Below, in pieces: positions 37,158 through 46,514 of a stretch of 64,000 nucleotides of DNA. Every line of letters starts with the position of its first letter. The stretch's first letter is position 1. This DNA comes from Marinobacter salicampi (GTDB lineage: Bacteria > Pseudomonadota > Gammaproteobacteria > Pseudomonadales > Oleiphilaceae), in the NCBI RefSeq assembly GCF_011074795.1, contig NZ_JAAMPF010000002.1:124001-188000 (forward strand). Direction: 5' to 3'. The translations under genes were made by a program, and so were the position numbers. The notes beneath the pieces are model-generated. The model was not told the DNA's origin. It worked only from the letters and a program-made list of their open reading frames with translations, and made no database searches.

Positions 37158-38420
37158 ATGGCCATCAAGAATGCGTTCTATGCACAATCCGGCGGCGTAA
37201 CTGCCGTGATCAATGCCAGTGCATGCGGCGTTATCCAGACCGCACGCAAGCATCCGGATCAGATCGGCACTGTGTATGCCGGACGTAACGGCATTATAGG
37301 CGCTCTCAGGGAAGAGCTGATCGACACCACTGAAGAGTCGGACGAAACCATTGAGGCCCTTCTCCACACCCCGGGAGGAGCTTTCGGATCATGCCGATAC
37401 AAGCTTAAGAACTTCACCGAAAACCGCCGTGAATATGAGCGCCTGATTGAAGTTTTTCAGGCTCATAACATAGGCTATTTCTTCTACAACGGCGGCGGTG
37501 ATTCTCAGGATACCGCCTTCAAAGTGTCGCAACTCGCCGATCGCATGGGCTACCCGATCACCTGTATCGGTATTCCGAAAACCGTCGACAACGACCTGCC
37601 ATTCACTGATTGCTGCCCGGGTTTTGGTTCAGTGGCAAAGTACGTGGCCACCTCCATTCTGGAGGCCAGTCTCGACATCCGATCTATGTGCGAGTCCTCA
37701 ACCAAGGTCTTCATCATGGAAGTCATGGGCCGGCATGCCGGCTGGATTGCTGCCTCAGGGGGTCTGGCAGGACAGAACGAACATGAGCCGCCTCACATCA
37801 TTCTGTTTCCGGAAATTCCCTTCAACCGCGACGCCTTCCTGGCCCGCGTGGAGCACTGCGTCAAGAGCTACGGGTATTGCGTTATCGTAGCCTCGGAAGG
37901 CGCACAATATGAGGATGGCCGCTTCCTTGCCGATACAGGCAACAAGGACGCTTTCGGCCATACCCAGCTTGGCGGCGTCGCCCCAGCCCTCGCCAACATG
38001 GTCAAACAGGCGCTGGGTTACAAGTACCATTGGGCAGTGGCTGACTATCTACAGCGCGCGGCGCGGCATATCGCGTCAGCTACGGATGTGGAACAGGCCT
38101 ATGCGGTCGGCAAGGCCGCCGTGGAAATGGCGCTGGCCGGCAAACAGGCTGTCATGCCGGTGATTGTGCGTGAGCAATCCAGGCCGTACCGTTGGCGCAT
38201 TGGCGAAGCGCCCCTGAGCGAAGTGGCGAACCAGGAAAAGAAGATGCCTATTCACTACATCAGCGATGACGGTTTTGGTATTACCCAGGATTGCCGGGAC
38301 TACCTTGAACCATTGATCGCCGGGGAGAGCTTCCCGCCCTTTGACAACGGCCTGCCCCGGGTAGCTCACCTCAGGGCTGTGCTGGCCGAGAAAAAACTGA
38401 AGACTGCGTTCGAGATCTGA
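37158..38420 (+). CDS. pfp: Pyrophosphate-dependent 6-phosphofructokinase
   Basis: Phosphofructokinase of 420 residues. Two positions decide the phosphate donor: the sequence reads YNGGGDSQDT, with Asp where ATP enzymes have Gly104, and GIPKTVDND, with Lys where ATP enzymes have Gly124. Both are hallmarks of PPi-dependent enzymes, which run reversibly between fructose-6-phosphate and fructose-1,6-bisphosphate. The substrate motif MEVMGRHAGWIA is present. GGAGG lies upstream. A strong terminator follows, and the gene appears monocistronic. Confidence 0.9.
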   Translation: MAIKNAFYAQSGGVTAVINASACGVIQTARKHPDQIGTVYAGRNGIIGALREELIDTTEESDETIEALLHTPGGAFGSCRYKLKNFTENRREYERLIEVFQAHNIGYFFYNGGGDSQDTAFKVSQLADRMGYPITCIGIPKTVDNDLPFTDCCPGFGSVAKYVATSILEASLDIRSMCESSTKVFIMEVMGRHAGWIAASGGLAGQNEHEPPHIILFPEIPFNRDAFLARVEHCVKSYGYCVIVASEGAQYEDGRFLADTGNKDAFGHTQLGGVAPALANMVKQALGYKYHWAVADYLQRAARHIASATDVEQAYAVGKAAVEMALAGKQAVMPVIVREQSRPYRWRIGEAPLSEVANQEKKMPIHYISDDGFGITQDCRDYLEPLIAGESFPPFDNGLPRVAHLRAVLAEKKLKTAFEI

Positions 38421-38436
38421 ACTAAAGCACTAATGT

Positions 38437-38462
38437 AAAAGGCGCCCGAAGGCGCCTTTTTT
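38437..38462 (+). terminator. Bidirectional terminator between pfp and glutaredoxin
   Basis: AAAAGGCGCC, loop CGAA, GGCGCCTTTTTT. A short perfect stem with a tetraloop and T-run; it serves both convergent genes. Confidence 0.92.
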
Positions 38463-38502
38463 ACTGGGTCATGGCCGGGCCGAGCCCGGCTGTGGCTCAC
38501 CC

Positions 38503-38757
38503 CTAGCGTACGCTGGCTGCGTCGCGCTGCCGAACGTATTGGGAGAAACTGTCAAAGCCGCCGATATACTCTTCCCCCACGAGAATCTGGGGAACCGTAT
38601 GTACCGGCCTACCAATGGTTTTGGCAAGATCCGCTTTACTGATACCTTCCTTCACCATATCGACAAAGCGATAGGAATAGTTCTTCATCTCGCAGAGGTC
38701 CACGGCTCGAACGCAAAAACCACAGCTTGGGCGTCCGTAAATGGTTACCTGATCCAT
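38503..38757 (-). CDS. Glutaredoxin
   Basis: 84-residue thioredoxin-fold protein. The active site is CGFC in GRPSCGFCVRA, instead of the usual CPYC. The cis-proline loop HTVPQIL and the glutathione-binding GGFDSF are conserved. ATG 38757 is preferred over 38760 because GGAGG then lies at six bases. It reduces disulfides with glutathione, in the cytoplasm. Confidence 0.9.
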   Translation of the reverse strand: MDQVTIYGRPSCGFCVRAVDLCEMKNYSYRFVDMVKEGISKADLAKTIGRPVHTVPQILVGEEYIGGFDSFSQYVRQRDAASVR

Positions 38758-39000
38758 CATTCACCTCCAGAAACAGAACGTCGACGCGTTGAACCTAACA
38801 TATTGTCCGGCACCTTCGAAATCCTGAGCAGCATGACAGCATTTCCCCGAGACTCATAAGCAGTAGAAAAAATGACCTTGATAGATACTGCCGATGGACA
38901 GGCACAAATCGGAGCTCCGCAGGGCAGGTCGGCGGCGTTGGCCGATAGGGTGACGGGCGGTTATCTTGGTTTTCTTTTGGCATAACTAAGGGAGGGCCGG

Positions 39001-39432
39001 GTGGCCTACCTCACACTTTTTCTGACCGCCTTCGCAGCTGCCACGCTATTGCCTGCTTACTCAGAGGTTCTGCTGGGCGGATTGGTGACGCAAGGCTTTT
39101 CGCTCTGGTGGTTATGGTTCTGGGCCACAGCGGGAAATACCCTCGGATCTGTGGTTAATGGCATCATCGGCAGGCAGATTGAGCGGTTCAAGCACAAACG
39201 CTGGTTTCCGATCACCGAGAAACAGCTTGTGTCCGCCCAGAACCGGTTCCAACGCTACGGACAGTGGTCCTTGCTCATGGGGTGGCTGCCGATCGGCGGC
39301 GACGCCCTTACCCTTGTTGGTGGGTTGATGCGCGTGCCCTGGCTGAATTTTGTTGTGCTGGTCGCCATCGGCAAAGGCGCACGTTACGCTGCCGTACTGT
39401 GGCTGGTCATTGGCGCCGGTGCATCTGCCTAG
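39001..39432 (+). CDS. yqaA: YqaA-family (VTT/SNARE-associated) membrane protein
   Basis: 143 residues with four or five hydrophobic segments, including FLTAFAAATLLPAYSEVLLGGL at the start and GWLPIGGDALTLVGGLMRVPW, the family's conserved loop. YqaA is the short branch of the VTT/DedA superfamily of probable lipid transporters or scramblases; exact function unknown. GTG start with GGGAGGG four bases upstream. Convergent with the AarF-like kinase gene. Confidence 0.8.
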   Translation: MAYLTLFLTAFAAATLLPAYSEVLLGGLVTQGFSLWWLWFWATAGNTLGSVVNGIIGRQIERFKHKRWFPITEKQLVSAQNRFQRYGQWSLLMGWLPIGGDALTLVGGLMRVPWLNFVVLVAIGKGARYAAVLWLVIGAGASA

Positions 39433-39487
39433 GGTCCCGTGTGGCAACTTCGCTAACCTACTGGCTCCCGAAGGGCGAGACGAGACA

Positions 39488-40906
39488 CTAGCTACCACTG
39501 TCGTCAACCGGGGGGTTGCCGTACATATACTTGCGAAGCAGGTCTTCCCCGTTGAACTCGGCATTCAGTACAGCGATAAACGTATAGACGCCAATCAGCT
39601 TGCGGTTCAAAAATACGAATTCCTTGGGCGGAATGCGGAAATAGCGGCTGATAGCTGAACGAGCTGCCTGGCGGGCAACCCTTGACGGTAACTCGCTCTG
39701 TTTCCAGCGGTACTGGCCGTGCTCGTTGACTGCTTCCGGGGGCCATTGGTCAGGCGTCTCCGCCAGGGGCTCCAGCACCGACATGCAGACTTCCCCAAAC
39801 CGGGTGAGAATCTCTTCCGGCCAAGCCGGATCCATGAATCTCAGCTCGACACCGCCCGCGATTACACCCGGCAGGTCTCGCTCGTAAGAGGCCTTGATCA
39901 TCCGGATAACCGGGTCCAGAAATTCACTTGAATAGTTCTGGACCGCTCCGAAGTCTAGCAACACGATCTGGTCGTAATCAGGATCTCCGCTGCGTTCCCC
40001 CGCAATGCGGATCCTGTAATTACCGAAGTTCGGGTCGGTTTGCATCTCTCCCCAAACGAACAGCTCCCGGAAGAACAGCTCGAGCGCTGCCCTGCCCAAC
40101 TCGCTGCGTCGCTCCAGCGGCAGCTCTCGCACGGCCAGTGAACTGACCGAGTGCCCTGGCTCGTAGGTGGAGGCGATGACCAGATCCGTTGAATACTCTT
40201 CCAACACCCGGGGGACCACGAAGCGCGGGTCGTTCTTCAGCATCTGCCGGAATTTCTCGGTGGTCCTGGCCTCCAGCCGGTAGTCTACCTCCCGGTGCAT
40301 CATGGCCCGGACTTCCTCCAACCAATCAGTAAACTCGGGCCCGAAGGAGACCAGTCTAGCAACCCGCAAAAGGTTGGCTACCGAGTTGAGGTCGCCATCG
40401 ACTGCTTCAGCTACGCCCGGGTACTGGACTTTCAGCACCAGTTCAAGGTTATCGCTTCGTCGACGGGCGCGGTGGACCTGGCCCAGTGACGCGGCCCCGA
40501 TAGGCTCAGGGTCAACTTCCAGCTCAGCCAGGCGCTTTTCACCAAACTCGCTTTTCAGCACCCGTTCGATGGCGCTCCATTCAAGAGAGGTGGTCTGGTC
40601 TTCCAGGGTATGCAGCGCTTCGGTGACTTCTTCGGGCAGGAAATGCTCACCATACAGGGCCATCACCTGCCCTATTTTGACCACACTGCCTTTGAGCTGG
40701 CCCAACTCATCCACCAGGAACCTGGCCTGGCTGGACAACATCGCCCGGTGACGCGCCTCGCGGCTTTCTTTGTTTCCGAACCAGTTGGTGGCCATATGGC
40801 CGGCCATGCGGGAGCCTGCAAACAGACCGGCCCGGGTCAGACTCAGCCGACGCTCAAAACTGCCAGTCTTGATTCGCGATACGGGGGTTCCGCGCTTTGA
40901 AGCCAT
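39488..40906 (-). CDS. ABC1/AarF-family atypical kinase (UbiB-like)
   Basis: 472 residues of the ABC1/ADCK/UbiB family. Family motifs: KxGQ in VVKIGQVM, the Ala-rich loop PIGAASLGQVHRA, the Lys in LVLKVQYPG, the catalytic loop QTDPNFGNYR and the metal Asp in LLDFGAVQNY. Members support quinone synthesis through ATPase activity. It lacks a C-terminal transmembrane pair, so it is a soluble paralogue rather than UbiB itself. Confidence 0.85.
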   Translation of the reverse strand: MASKRGTPVSRIKTGSFERRLSLTRAGLFAGSRMAGHMATNWFGNKESREARHRAMLSSQARFLVDELGQLKGSVVKIGQVMALYGEHFLPEEVTEALHTLEDQTTSLEWSAIERVLKSEFGEKRLAELEVDPEPIGAASLGQVHRARRRSDNLELVLKVQYPGVAEAVDGDLNSVANLLRVARLVSFGPEFTDWLEEVRAMMHREVDYRLEARTTEKFRQMLKNDPRFVVPRVLEEYSTDLVIASTYEPGHSVSSLAVRELPLERRSELGRAALELFFRELFVWGEMQTDPNFGNYRIRIAGERSGDPDYDQIVLLDFGAVQNYSSEFLDPVIRMIKASYERDLPGVIAGGVELRFMDPAWPEEILTRFGEVCMSVLEPLAETPDQWPPEAVNEHGQYRWKQSELPSRVARQAARSAISRYFRIPPKEFVFLNRKLIGVYTFIAVLNAEFNGEDLLRKYMYGNPPVDDSGS

Positions 40907-41182
40907 TAATCCCTTTCCGAGTCCGGAGAATGAATGTTGCCATCATTATACCTGGCAAGTGGATATCGTTGGTCACTGCCAAGCCGCGATCCGACCGGCA
41001 CATGAGCCAATGATCCTGTTATACAATCGTATCTAATGAGTCAGGCACTATCTTTGTTGGAGCATATGCGAGTTTACGTTTTCTCAACAGAATCTGAACC
41101 TGCCCACGGCTATGCTAGCCGGTCAACCTTGTCTTGGTACGAGTTTTATCACTAAGCATCAAGAACAACAAATGGTGAGTCA

Positions 41183-42292
41183 ATGACCGAGTCCGCTACG
41201 CCAGTTTCTGGTTCGGACCTTTCCCAATATCGGGTAAAGGGAGAAATTCCTGTTCCCAGCCTGATCATCTGGCTGACTCTCGGGGCCATTCCCCTGTTAA
41301 GTTTTTTCGCACTGCGAGCGTATTTCCGTGCTGAAACCGACACATTCTACGCCCTGATCGCAGCCGCAACATTGCTGAGCCTTAATGCCGTCGTTTACCT
41401 GGTCAGTCGCCGGGACACCCTCCTGCGTCGCGGATTCATCGTCCTGATCACCATTCTGTTCCTCTACCTAGCAAGCGCAGCCATCGAGGATGGTGCCGCC
41501 ATCATGTGGCTGTTCGCCTATCCCCCGATCATTTTCTACATCAGCGAAGCCCGGGTTGGCGTGATTGCCTGCTCAGGCGGGCTGCTCGCGGTCGTATTGC
41601 TGTTCAGCCCGCTCGGCGACATGATTTTTGAAAACCCCTACAGCATCAGCTTCCGCATTGTGATGGTGGCCGCCTTCACCTTTGAAATGGTCAGCTGTTA
41701 TGTCCTGGACCAGAGCCGCAGACGTAGCAAGCTGGGGTTGCTGAAACTGGCATCCGAGTTCGAGTACGCAGCCAAGCATGACGCCCTGACAGGTCTGGCG
41801 AACCGGCGCGAAGGCCATGTTCAGCTCGACATCGAATACGAGCGCTACCGTCGCAGCGATCGACCTTTCTCGGTTCTGCTCATTGATATCGACCTGTTCA
41901 AGCAGATCAATGATCGTTACGGCCACCTGGCCGGTGACAAAATGATTGTTCTGGTTGCCTCTACGCTGCGGGAGCAGTGCCGGAAAATCGACACCGTAGC
42001 CCGCTGGGGCGGCGAGGAGTTTCTGGTCATCCTGCCGGAGACCGGTGGCCGGGAAGCCTGCAATTCGGCAAACCGGATTCGCGAGGCTGTTGCCGCCGCC
42101 CATATTGAATTTGAAGGCAAGTTGTTGTCGGCCACCATTAGCGTGGGCGCTGCAGAGGTTCAGCAGGGGGAATCCATGGACCGGCTGTTGCAACGGGCAG
42201 ACGAGGCCCTTTATCAGGCTAAAACCTCAGGTCGCAATGCGGTGTTTCAGTCTGGGGTAGCTCTGGTCGGATTCGGATCCGGCCTGGCCTGA
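41183..42292 (+). CDS. Membrane-bound diguanylate cyclase
   Basis: 369 residues: about six transmembrane helices (residues 25-175) followed by a complete GGDEF domain. The active site is GGEEF (276-280) and an I-site RxxD (RKID) lies five residues upstream, so it should make c-di-GMP and be product-inhibited. [17 protein letters not shown] carries the metal Asp. The N-terminal membrane part does not match a known sensor I can name. The 3' end overlaps lipB on the other strand by 46 bases. Confidence 0.92.
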   Translation: MTESATPVSGSDLSQYRVKGEIPVPSLIIWLTLGAIPLLSFFALRAYFRAETDTFYALIAAATLLSLNAVVYLVSRRDTLLRRGFIVLITILFLYLASAAIEDGAAIMWLFAYPPIIFYISEARVGVIACSGGLLAVVLLFSPLGDMIFENPYSISFRIVMVAAFTFEMVSCYVLDQSRRRSKLGLLKLASEFEYAAKHDALTGLANRREGHVQLDIEYERYRRSDRPFSVLLIDIDLFKQINDRYGHLAGDKMIVLVASTLREQCRKIDTVARWGGEEFLVILPETGGREACNSANRIREAVAAAHIEFEGKLLSATISVGAAEVQQGESMDRLLQRADEALYQAKTSGRNAVFQSGVALVGFGSGLA

Positions 42293-42945
42293 CCCGCGCT
42301 GTATGCTAGGGTACTGTGTTCCGTCTCAGAGGGCTGATAACCCAATGCCAGGGCCAGGGTCCGCCCCAGCCGCTCTGCGAATTCCGGTACACTGGCCTCA
42401 GGTATAAAGTCCCGAACCTGGCACATGGGCAGATTGGCGTAACCGCAGGGATTGATGCGGCCAAACGGCTCCATGTCCATATCGACGTTAAGTGCCAGAC
42501 CGTGAAATGAACACCCCTTGCGCACCCGCAGGCCCAGTGACGCGATCTTCGCCGTCCCGACATAGACCCCGGGAGCATCTGGACGTGGCGCTGCGCTGAT
42601 ACCGACATCAGCAAGCACCGCGACGATGGATCTCTCGATAATGTCCACCAGTGAGCGCACGCCCAATCCTGCGCGCTTGAGATCCACCATGAGGTAGACA
42701 ACCAACTGGCCAGGCCCGTGGTAGGTCACTTGCCCGCCCCGGTCCACCTGGACTACCGGTATCTCACCCGGCGCCAGGATGTGCTCCGGCCGGCCGGCCT
42801 GGCCCTGGGTGTAAATGGGCGGATGCTGGAGGCACCACAACTCATCCGGGGTGAGCTCATTCCGGCCTGAAGTCAGGTCCTTCATGGCTCGCCAGGTGCT
42901 TTCGTAAGGCTGGAGTGCCAGTGAGCGGATGCGCAAGGGAGGCAT
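42247..42945 (-). CDS. lipB: Octanoyltransferase LipB
   Basis: Transfers octanoyl from octanoyl-ACP to lipoyl domains, the step before LipA. 232 residues with the motifs [27 protein letters not shown] with the catalytic Lys, and [13 protein letters not shown] with the catalytic Cys. It follows ybeD by two bases. The last 46 bases overlap the diguanylate cyclase gene, and the C-terminus from about 205 is unlike the family, suggesting an extended tail. Confidence 0.94.
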   Translation of the reverse strand: MPPLRIRSLALQPYESTWRAMKDLTSGRNELTPDELWCLQHPPIYTQGQAGRPEHILAPGEIPVVQVDRGGQVTYHGPGQLVVYLMVDLKRAGLGVRSLVDIIERSIVAVLADVGISAAPRPDAPGVYVGTAKIASLGLRVRKGCSFHGLALNVDMDMEPFGRINPCGYANLPMCQVRDFIPEASVPEFAERLGRTLALALGYQPSETEHSTLAYSAGQARPDPNPTRATPD

Positions 42946-42947
42946 GG

Positions 42948-43217
42948 CTAAAGCACCATGTGAACACGGCCGCTGGCTTTGAGCTCTTCGAACAGCGCCT
43001 TGAGCTGTGGCTCTCCCGTAGCGACGATGGTCAGGCGTATCGACGAGAAGCGGCCTTTGCTGCTGTTGTTCACCGATACATCCGCATCGGTAAGCTCTGG
43101 CGCGTGCCGCTGCACCACCGCAACGACAAAATCACGGAAATCAGGGGCAGCCGTGCCGATTACCTTGATGGAGTAGTCGCAGGGAAACTCGATTTTTGGC
43201 GGTTTCTGTTCAGTCAT
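42948..43217 (-). CDS. ybeD: DUF493 protein YbeD
   Basis: 89-residue protein with [30 protein letters not shown] and the ferredoxin-like alpha/beta pattern of the YbeD family. It sits between dacA and lipB as in E. coli and Pseudomonas. A link to lipoate metabolism has been proposed from this context; the biochemical role is unknown. Confidence 0.92.
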   Translation of the reverse strand: MTEQKPPKIEFPCDYSIKVIGTAAPDFRDFVVAVVQRHAPELTDADVSVNNSSKGRFSSIRLTIVATGEPQLKALFEELKASGRVHMVL

Positions 43218-43229
43218 GGGCAGGCTCGG

Positions 43230-44399
43230 TCAAAACAGCTGGACAAAGAACAGTTTGATGGCGTCCCAGATGCGTTTGAAGAACCCACCTTCCTGCACGC
43301 CAATCAGCGCAATCACCGGCTCATCGACGATCACCTGATCGTTAAGCTTGACGGTAACCCGACCCAGCTCCTGCCCGGTCTGGACAGGCGCCTTGATGAC
43401 ACTGTCGACATCAACTATGGATTCGAGGGAGGCCTTTGAGCCCCGGGGTATGGTCACGAACACATCGTCTTTAACGCCAAGCTGGACCTGCTCCGAAGCA
43501 CCACCCCATACCCGGCTGTCGAGCAACTGCTGGCTGGCGGTGAACAGGCGCTCGCTGGTGTAGTAACGGAATCCGTAACTGAGCATCTTCTGGACTTCCT
43601 GGGCGCGGGCTGCGGTGCTGTCCGTACCCATCACGACGGCGATGAACCGGGTATCGTCACGCTTGGCGGAAGCCACCAGACAGTAGCCCGCCTCTTCCGT
43701 ATGGCCGGTCTTGAGGCCATCGACTGTAGAGTCGCGCCACAGCAGCGAGTTGCGATTTGGCTGCCGTATATTGTTGAAGGTGAAGTGCTTCTCGGCGTAG
43801 AGCGGATAATTCTCGGGGTAGTCAGTAATAATTGCCCGCGCCAGTACCGCAAGATCGTATGCGGAAGAATAGTGCTCGGGTGACGGCAGACCTGTTGCGT
43901 TCATAAACTGGGTGTCGTTCATGCCCAGCAGTTGCGCCTGCTGGTTCATGATATCCGCAAAAGCGGATTCGCTGCCGGCAATGAATTCGGCCAGGGCAAC
44001 ACTGGCGTCGTTACCGGACTGGATAATCACCCCTCGCAGCAGGTCCCCCACGGTGGCTTCGGTGCCTTCCTTCACGAACGTCCGGGACCCCCCGGTCTTC
44101 CAGGCGTTGACACTGATAGGCACCAGGTCACTCATGGCGATGCGCCCTTCATCCAGCTCTCGCTCCACGATGTAAGCTGTCATCATTTTGGTCAGACTGG
44201 CTGGGGGCATAGGCTCATGGCTGTTTTCCTCCATCAAGATAGTGCCGCTGAAGGGCTCCATGAGCACATAGGATGTCGCATCAATGGCAGGCGGGGCCGG
44301 TATCAACACGGATTGCGCATGGGTCGCGGCTGCAAACGTGAGCAGCAGGAGGATGGAAAATGCTTGGGAAAACCGAATCATTGCCATGGCTCTAATCAT
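43230..44399 (-). CDS. dacA: D-alanyl-D-alanine carboxypeptidase (PBP5/6)
   Basis: Low-molecular-weight penicillin-binding protein of 389 residues that trims the terminal D-Ala from peptidoglycan stems. Signal peptide ending near THAQS, then the SxxK motif SLTK, SxN SGN (QSGNDASVALAE) and KTG in DGLKTGHTEEAG. A beta-rich C-terminal domain and an amphipathic anchor (FFKRIWDAIKLFFVQLF) fasten it to the membrane. Start uncertain: ATG at 44399, 44387 or 44381. Confidence 0.95.
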   Translation of the reverse strand: MIRAMAMIRFSQAFSILLLLTFAAATHAQSVLIPAPPAIDATSYVLMEPFSGTILMEENSHEPMPPASLTKMMTAYIVERELDEGRIAMSDLVPISVNAWKTGGSRTFVKEGTEATVGDLLRGVIIQSGNDASVALAEFIAGSESAFADIMNQQAQLLGMNDTQFMNATGLPSPEHYSSAYDLAVLARAIITDYPENYPLYAEKHFTFNNIRQPNRNSLLWRDSTVDGLKTGHTEEAGYCLVASAKRDDTRFIAVVMGTDSTAARAQEVQKMLSYGFRYYTSERLFTASQQLLDSRVWGGASEQVQLGVKDDVFVTIPRGSKASLESIVDVDSVIKAPVQTGQELGRVTVKLNDQVIVDEPVIALIGVQEGGFFKRIWDAIKLFFVQLF

Positions 44400-44447
44400 A
44401 ATCTTCTGGTTAGGTTCAAAATGTAAGCTGGCGAGTGGCTCACTACG

Positions 44448-45347
44448 CTACAGCGAATCCGTTAATACAGTGGCCTGGCCAAACCCGTACTTCTCCATGG
44501 CCTGTTGCTCGTTACGTGCGTCCTTCGGGTCGTCAAAGGGCCCAACCTGGACCCGATGGTAGGCGCCGGCGGCGGTCTCTACCCGCCGCACCCGAACCGA
44601 GCGTGTGGCATGGCGGCCTGCCTGCTTCGAAAGCCCCTGCGCGCCCTCCAGCTGGCTGAACGAACCAAGCTGGACAAACAGCCCCTCCCGCCGCTCGGGA
44701 TCAGGCCGTGAGACCGGAACCGGAGCGTCTGCGTCCGGGAACGGCTTGCCCGCCAGGGTCATGGTACCGTCTTTGCGCACAGTAATCGCGGCGACTTCCA
44801 CGCGGGCCGTTCCCCTCGGCTGATAACCCAGTTTTGTGGCCGCCGCATAGGACAAGTCGATAATCCGGTCACCGTGAAAAGGCCCCCGGTCATTCACCCG
44901 GACGATCACCGACTTGTTGTTGTCGAGGTTGGTTACCCGGGCGTAGCTGGGTATGGGCAGCGACTTATGGGCAGCAGTCATGGTGTACATATCGAAAACC
45001 TCGCCATTGGAGGTTTTATGGCCGTGGAACTTCTCGCCGTACCAGCTGGCGATGCCCCGCTCAACATAGCCATCGGCAGAGGGCATCACCTTATAGCTCT
45101 TGCCCCACACTGTGTAAGGTGACTTGTTGCCCGCTGTGCGGGGCGCTTCATAGCGTGGTACCGCGTCCTGTAGTCCGCTGGCATCGAAATTGTCCGAAGG
45201 GGCTCTGTCCTGGCTGATGGAGTAGCGTGAGGACGGGTCAGGCTTGGCCCCGGAACCGCCACCACCTGAAGCACAGCCCGCCAGAATGAAAAGGCAGCCC
45301 AGTAATACCGAACCTGTCCGCATGTTCAGAGCCATGCGCCCAGCCAT
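44448..45347 (-). CDS. rlpA: Septal-ring lytic transglycosylase RlpA
   Basis: Outer-membrane lipoprotein that cleaves naked glycan strands at the septum. Lipobox LAGC in LLGCLFILAGC, double-psi beta-barrel with GIASWYGEKFHGHKTSNGEVFD in outline and RVNDRGPFHGDRIIDLS, and a C-terminal SPOR domain (about the last 80 residues) that binds denuded peptidoglycan. ATG 45347 is used because it is the first ATG after the mltB stop; 45335 and 45323 are alternatives. Confidence 0.93.
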   Translation of the reverse strand: MAGRMALNMRTGSVLLGCLFILAGCASGGGGSGAKPDPSSRYSISQDRAPSDNFDASGLQDAVPRYEAPRTAGNKSPYTVWGKSYKVMPSADGYVERGIASWYGEKFHGHKTSNGEVFDMYTMTAAHKSLPIPSYARVTNLDNNKSVIVRVNDRGPFHGDRIIDLSYAAATKLGYQPRGTARVEVAAITVRKDGTMTLAGKPFPDADAPVPVSRPDPERREGLFVQLGSFSQLEGAQGLSKQAGRHATRSVRVRRVETAAGAYHRVQVGPFDDPKDARNEQQAMEKYGFGQATVLTDSL

Positions 45348-45351
45348 CCTG

Positions 45352-46371
45352 TTAATTTTGCCTTGTCTCATCTGCAGCCTGAATCTCTTGTGCCAGGGTG
45401 TTAACGGCCATGCCATATAGATGACTGTGATTATAGCGGGTGATCACATAAAAATTATGGTACGTCAGCCATAGCTCCGGGCCGTCGGCGCCCTCCAGCG
45501 ATAACGCCCTTGCTGGCGCACTGCCTTTCAGGGCTGGGGCCACGTCCACGCCCGCTTTCCGGTAGTCTGCCACGGTCTTGCTTGGCTTGAGTCCCTTGGT
45601 GAGCAATAAGGAGTCGTCCGGCAGAGACTCTTTATCGAGCCTGTCTGCCACCGGCTGGCCTTCTTTCCAGCCATGGCGCGCGAAATAGTTGGCAATGCTG
45701 CCTATGGCATCCACCGGGTTGGTGAGAATATCGGCGACCTGATCGTCGTCAAAATCCACCGCATAGTGGCGGTAGCTGCTGGAAATGAACTGACCGAACC
45801 CCATGGCGCCAGCGTAGGAACCCTTGACGGTAAGCGGATCGAAACCCTGCTCCCGGGTCATCAGGAAAAATTCGCCAAGCTCCTTGCGGAAAAACCGTGA
45901 CCTGGGTGGATAATCGAACGCCAGTGTGGCCAGAGCGTCCAGCACCCGGTAGTTTCCGAGGTAGCGCCCGAACCGGGTCTCTACTCCCAGTACGCCGGCA
46001 ATGATGTAACGGGAAACCCCAAAAGTCGATTCCGCCCGGGCAAAGACAGACTCGTGCTCTGCCATAAAGCGGAGCCCATCCTCGATCTGCTCCGGCTTGA
46101 TAAAGATATTACGGTACTGGTGCCACTCGAGGGTTTTTTCAGCCGGACGACTGATGCTTTCGATGATCTTGTCCTGCCGCGTCGCATGACCGAGACAGCC
46201 TTCGATCTGTTGGCGTTCAAAGCCATGTTCAGATGCCATCTCTTCAATAAAAGCCTGTGCATCCTGAGAGTCGAGGTATGTTCCCTCGCTGCTGTCCGCC
46301 AAGGCAGAAAAAGGTATGGCTACAGCAAAAATCAGGGCAGTCAGAGAGCGGCGGATCACTGAAAAAGTCAT
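45352..46371 (-). CDS. mltB: Lytic murein transglycosylase B
   Basis: 339 residues with a Sec signal peptide (cleavage near ALADS). The family catalytic Glu lies in GVLGVETRFGRYLGN, and FGQFISSSYRHYAVDFD in outline carries the goose-type lysozyme-like substrate groove. It cuts peptidoglycan to 1,6-anhydro products. There is no lipobox, so this is a soluble (MltB/SltB) version. Gap of 143 bases to rodA. Confidence 0.93.
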   Translation of the reverse strand: MTFSVIRRSLTALIFAVAIPFSALADSSEGTYLDSQDAQAFIEEMASEHGFERQQIEGCLGHATRQDKIIESISRPAEKTLEWHQYRNIFIKPEQIEDGLRFMAEHESVFARAESTFGVSRYIIAGVLGVETRFGRYLGNYRVLDALATLAFDYPPRSRFFRKELGEFFLMTREQGFDPLTVKGSYAGAMGFGQFISSSYRHYAVDFDDDQVADILTNPVDAIGSIANYFARHGWKEGQPVADRLDKESLPDDSLLLTKGLKPSKTVADYRKAGVDVAPALKGSAPARALSLEGADGPELWLTYHNFYVITRYNHSHLYGMAVNTLAQEIQAADETRQN

Positions 46372-46514
46372 GCACTTCCTTCATTACTTACTTACGCGGA
46401 GCTGGTTTAGGCTCCAGGACTGGCGGCAGGCAAAGATAACATGACGCAATCCGCTGCCTCCATCTGTGTTTTTCTACCTAACGAAAAGGTAACCCCAATC
46501 AGTCGATGAACGGA

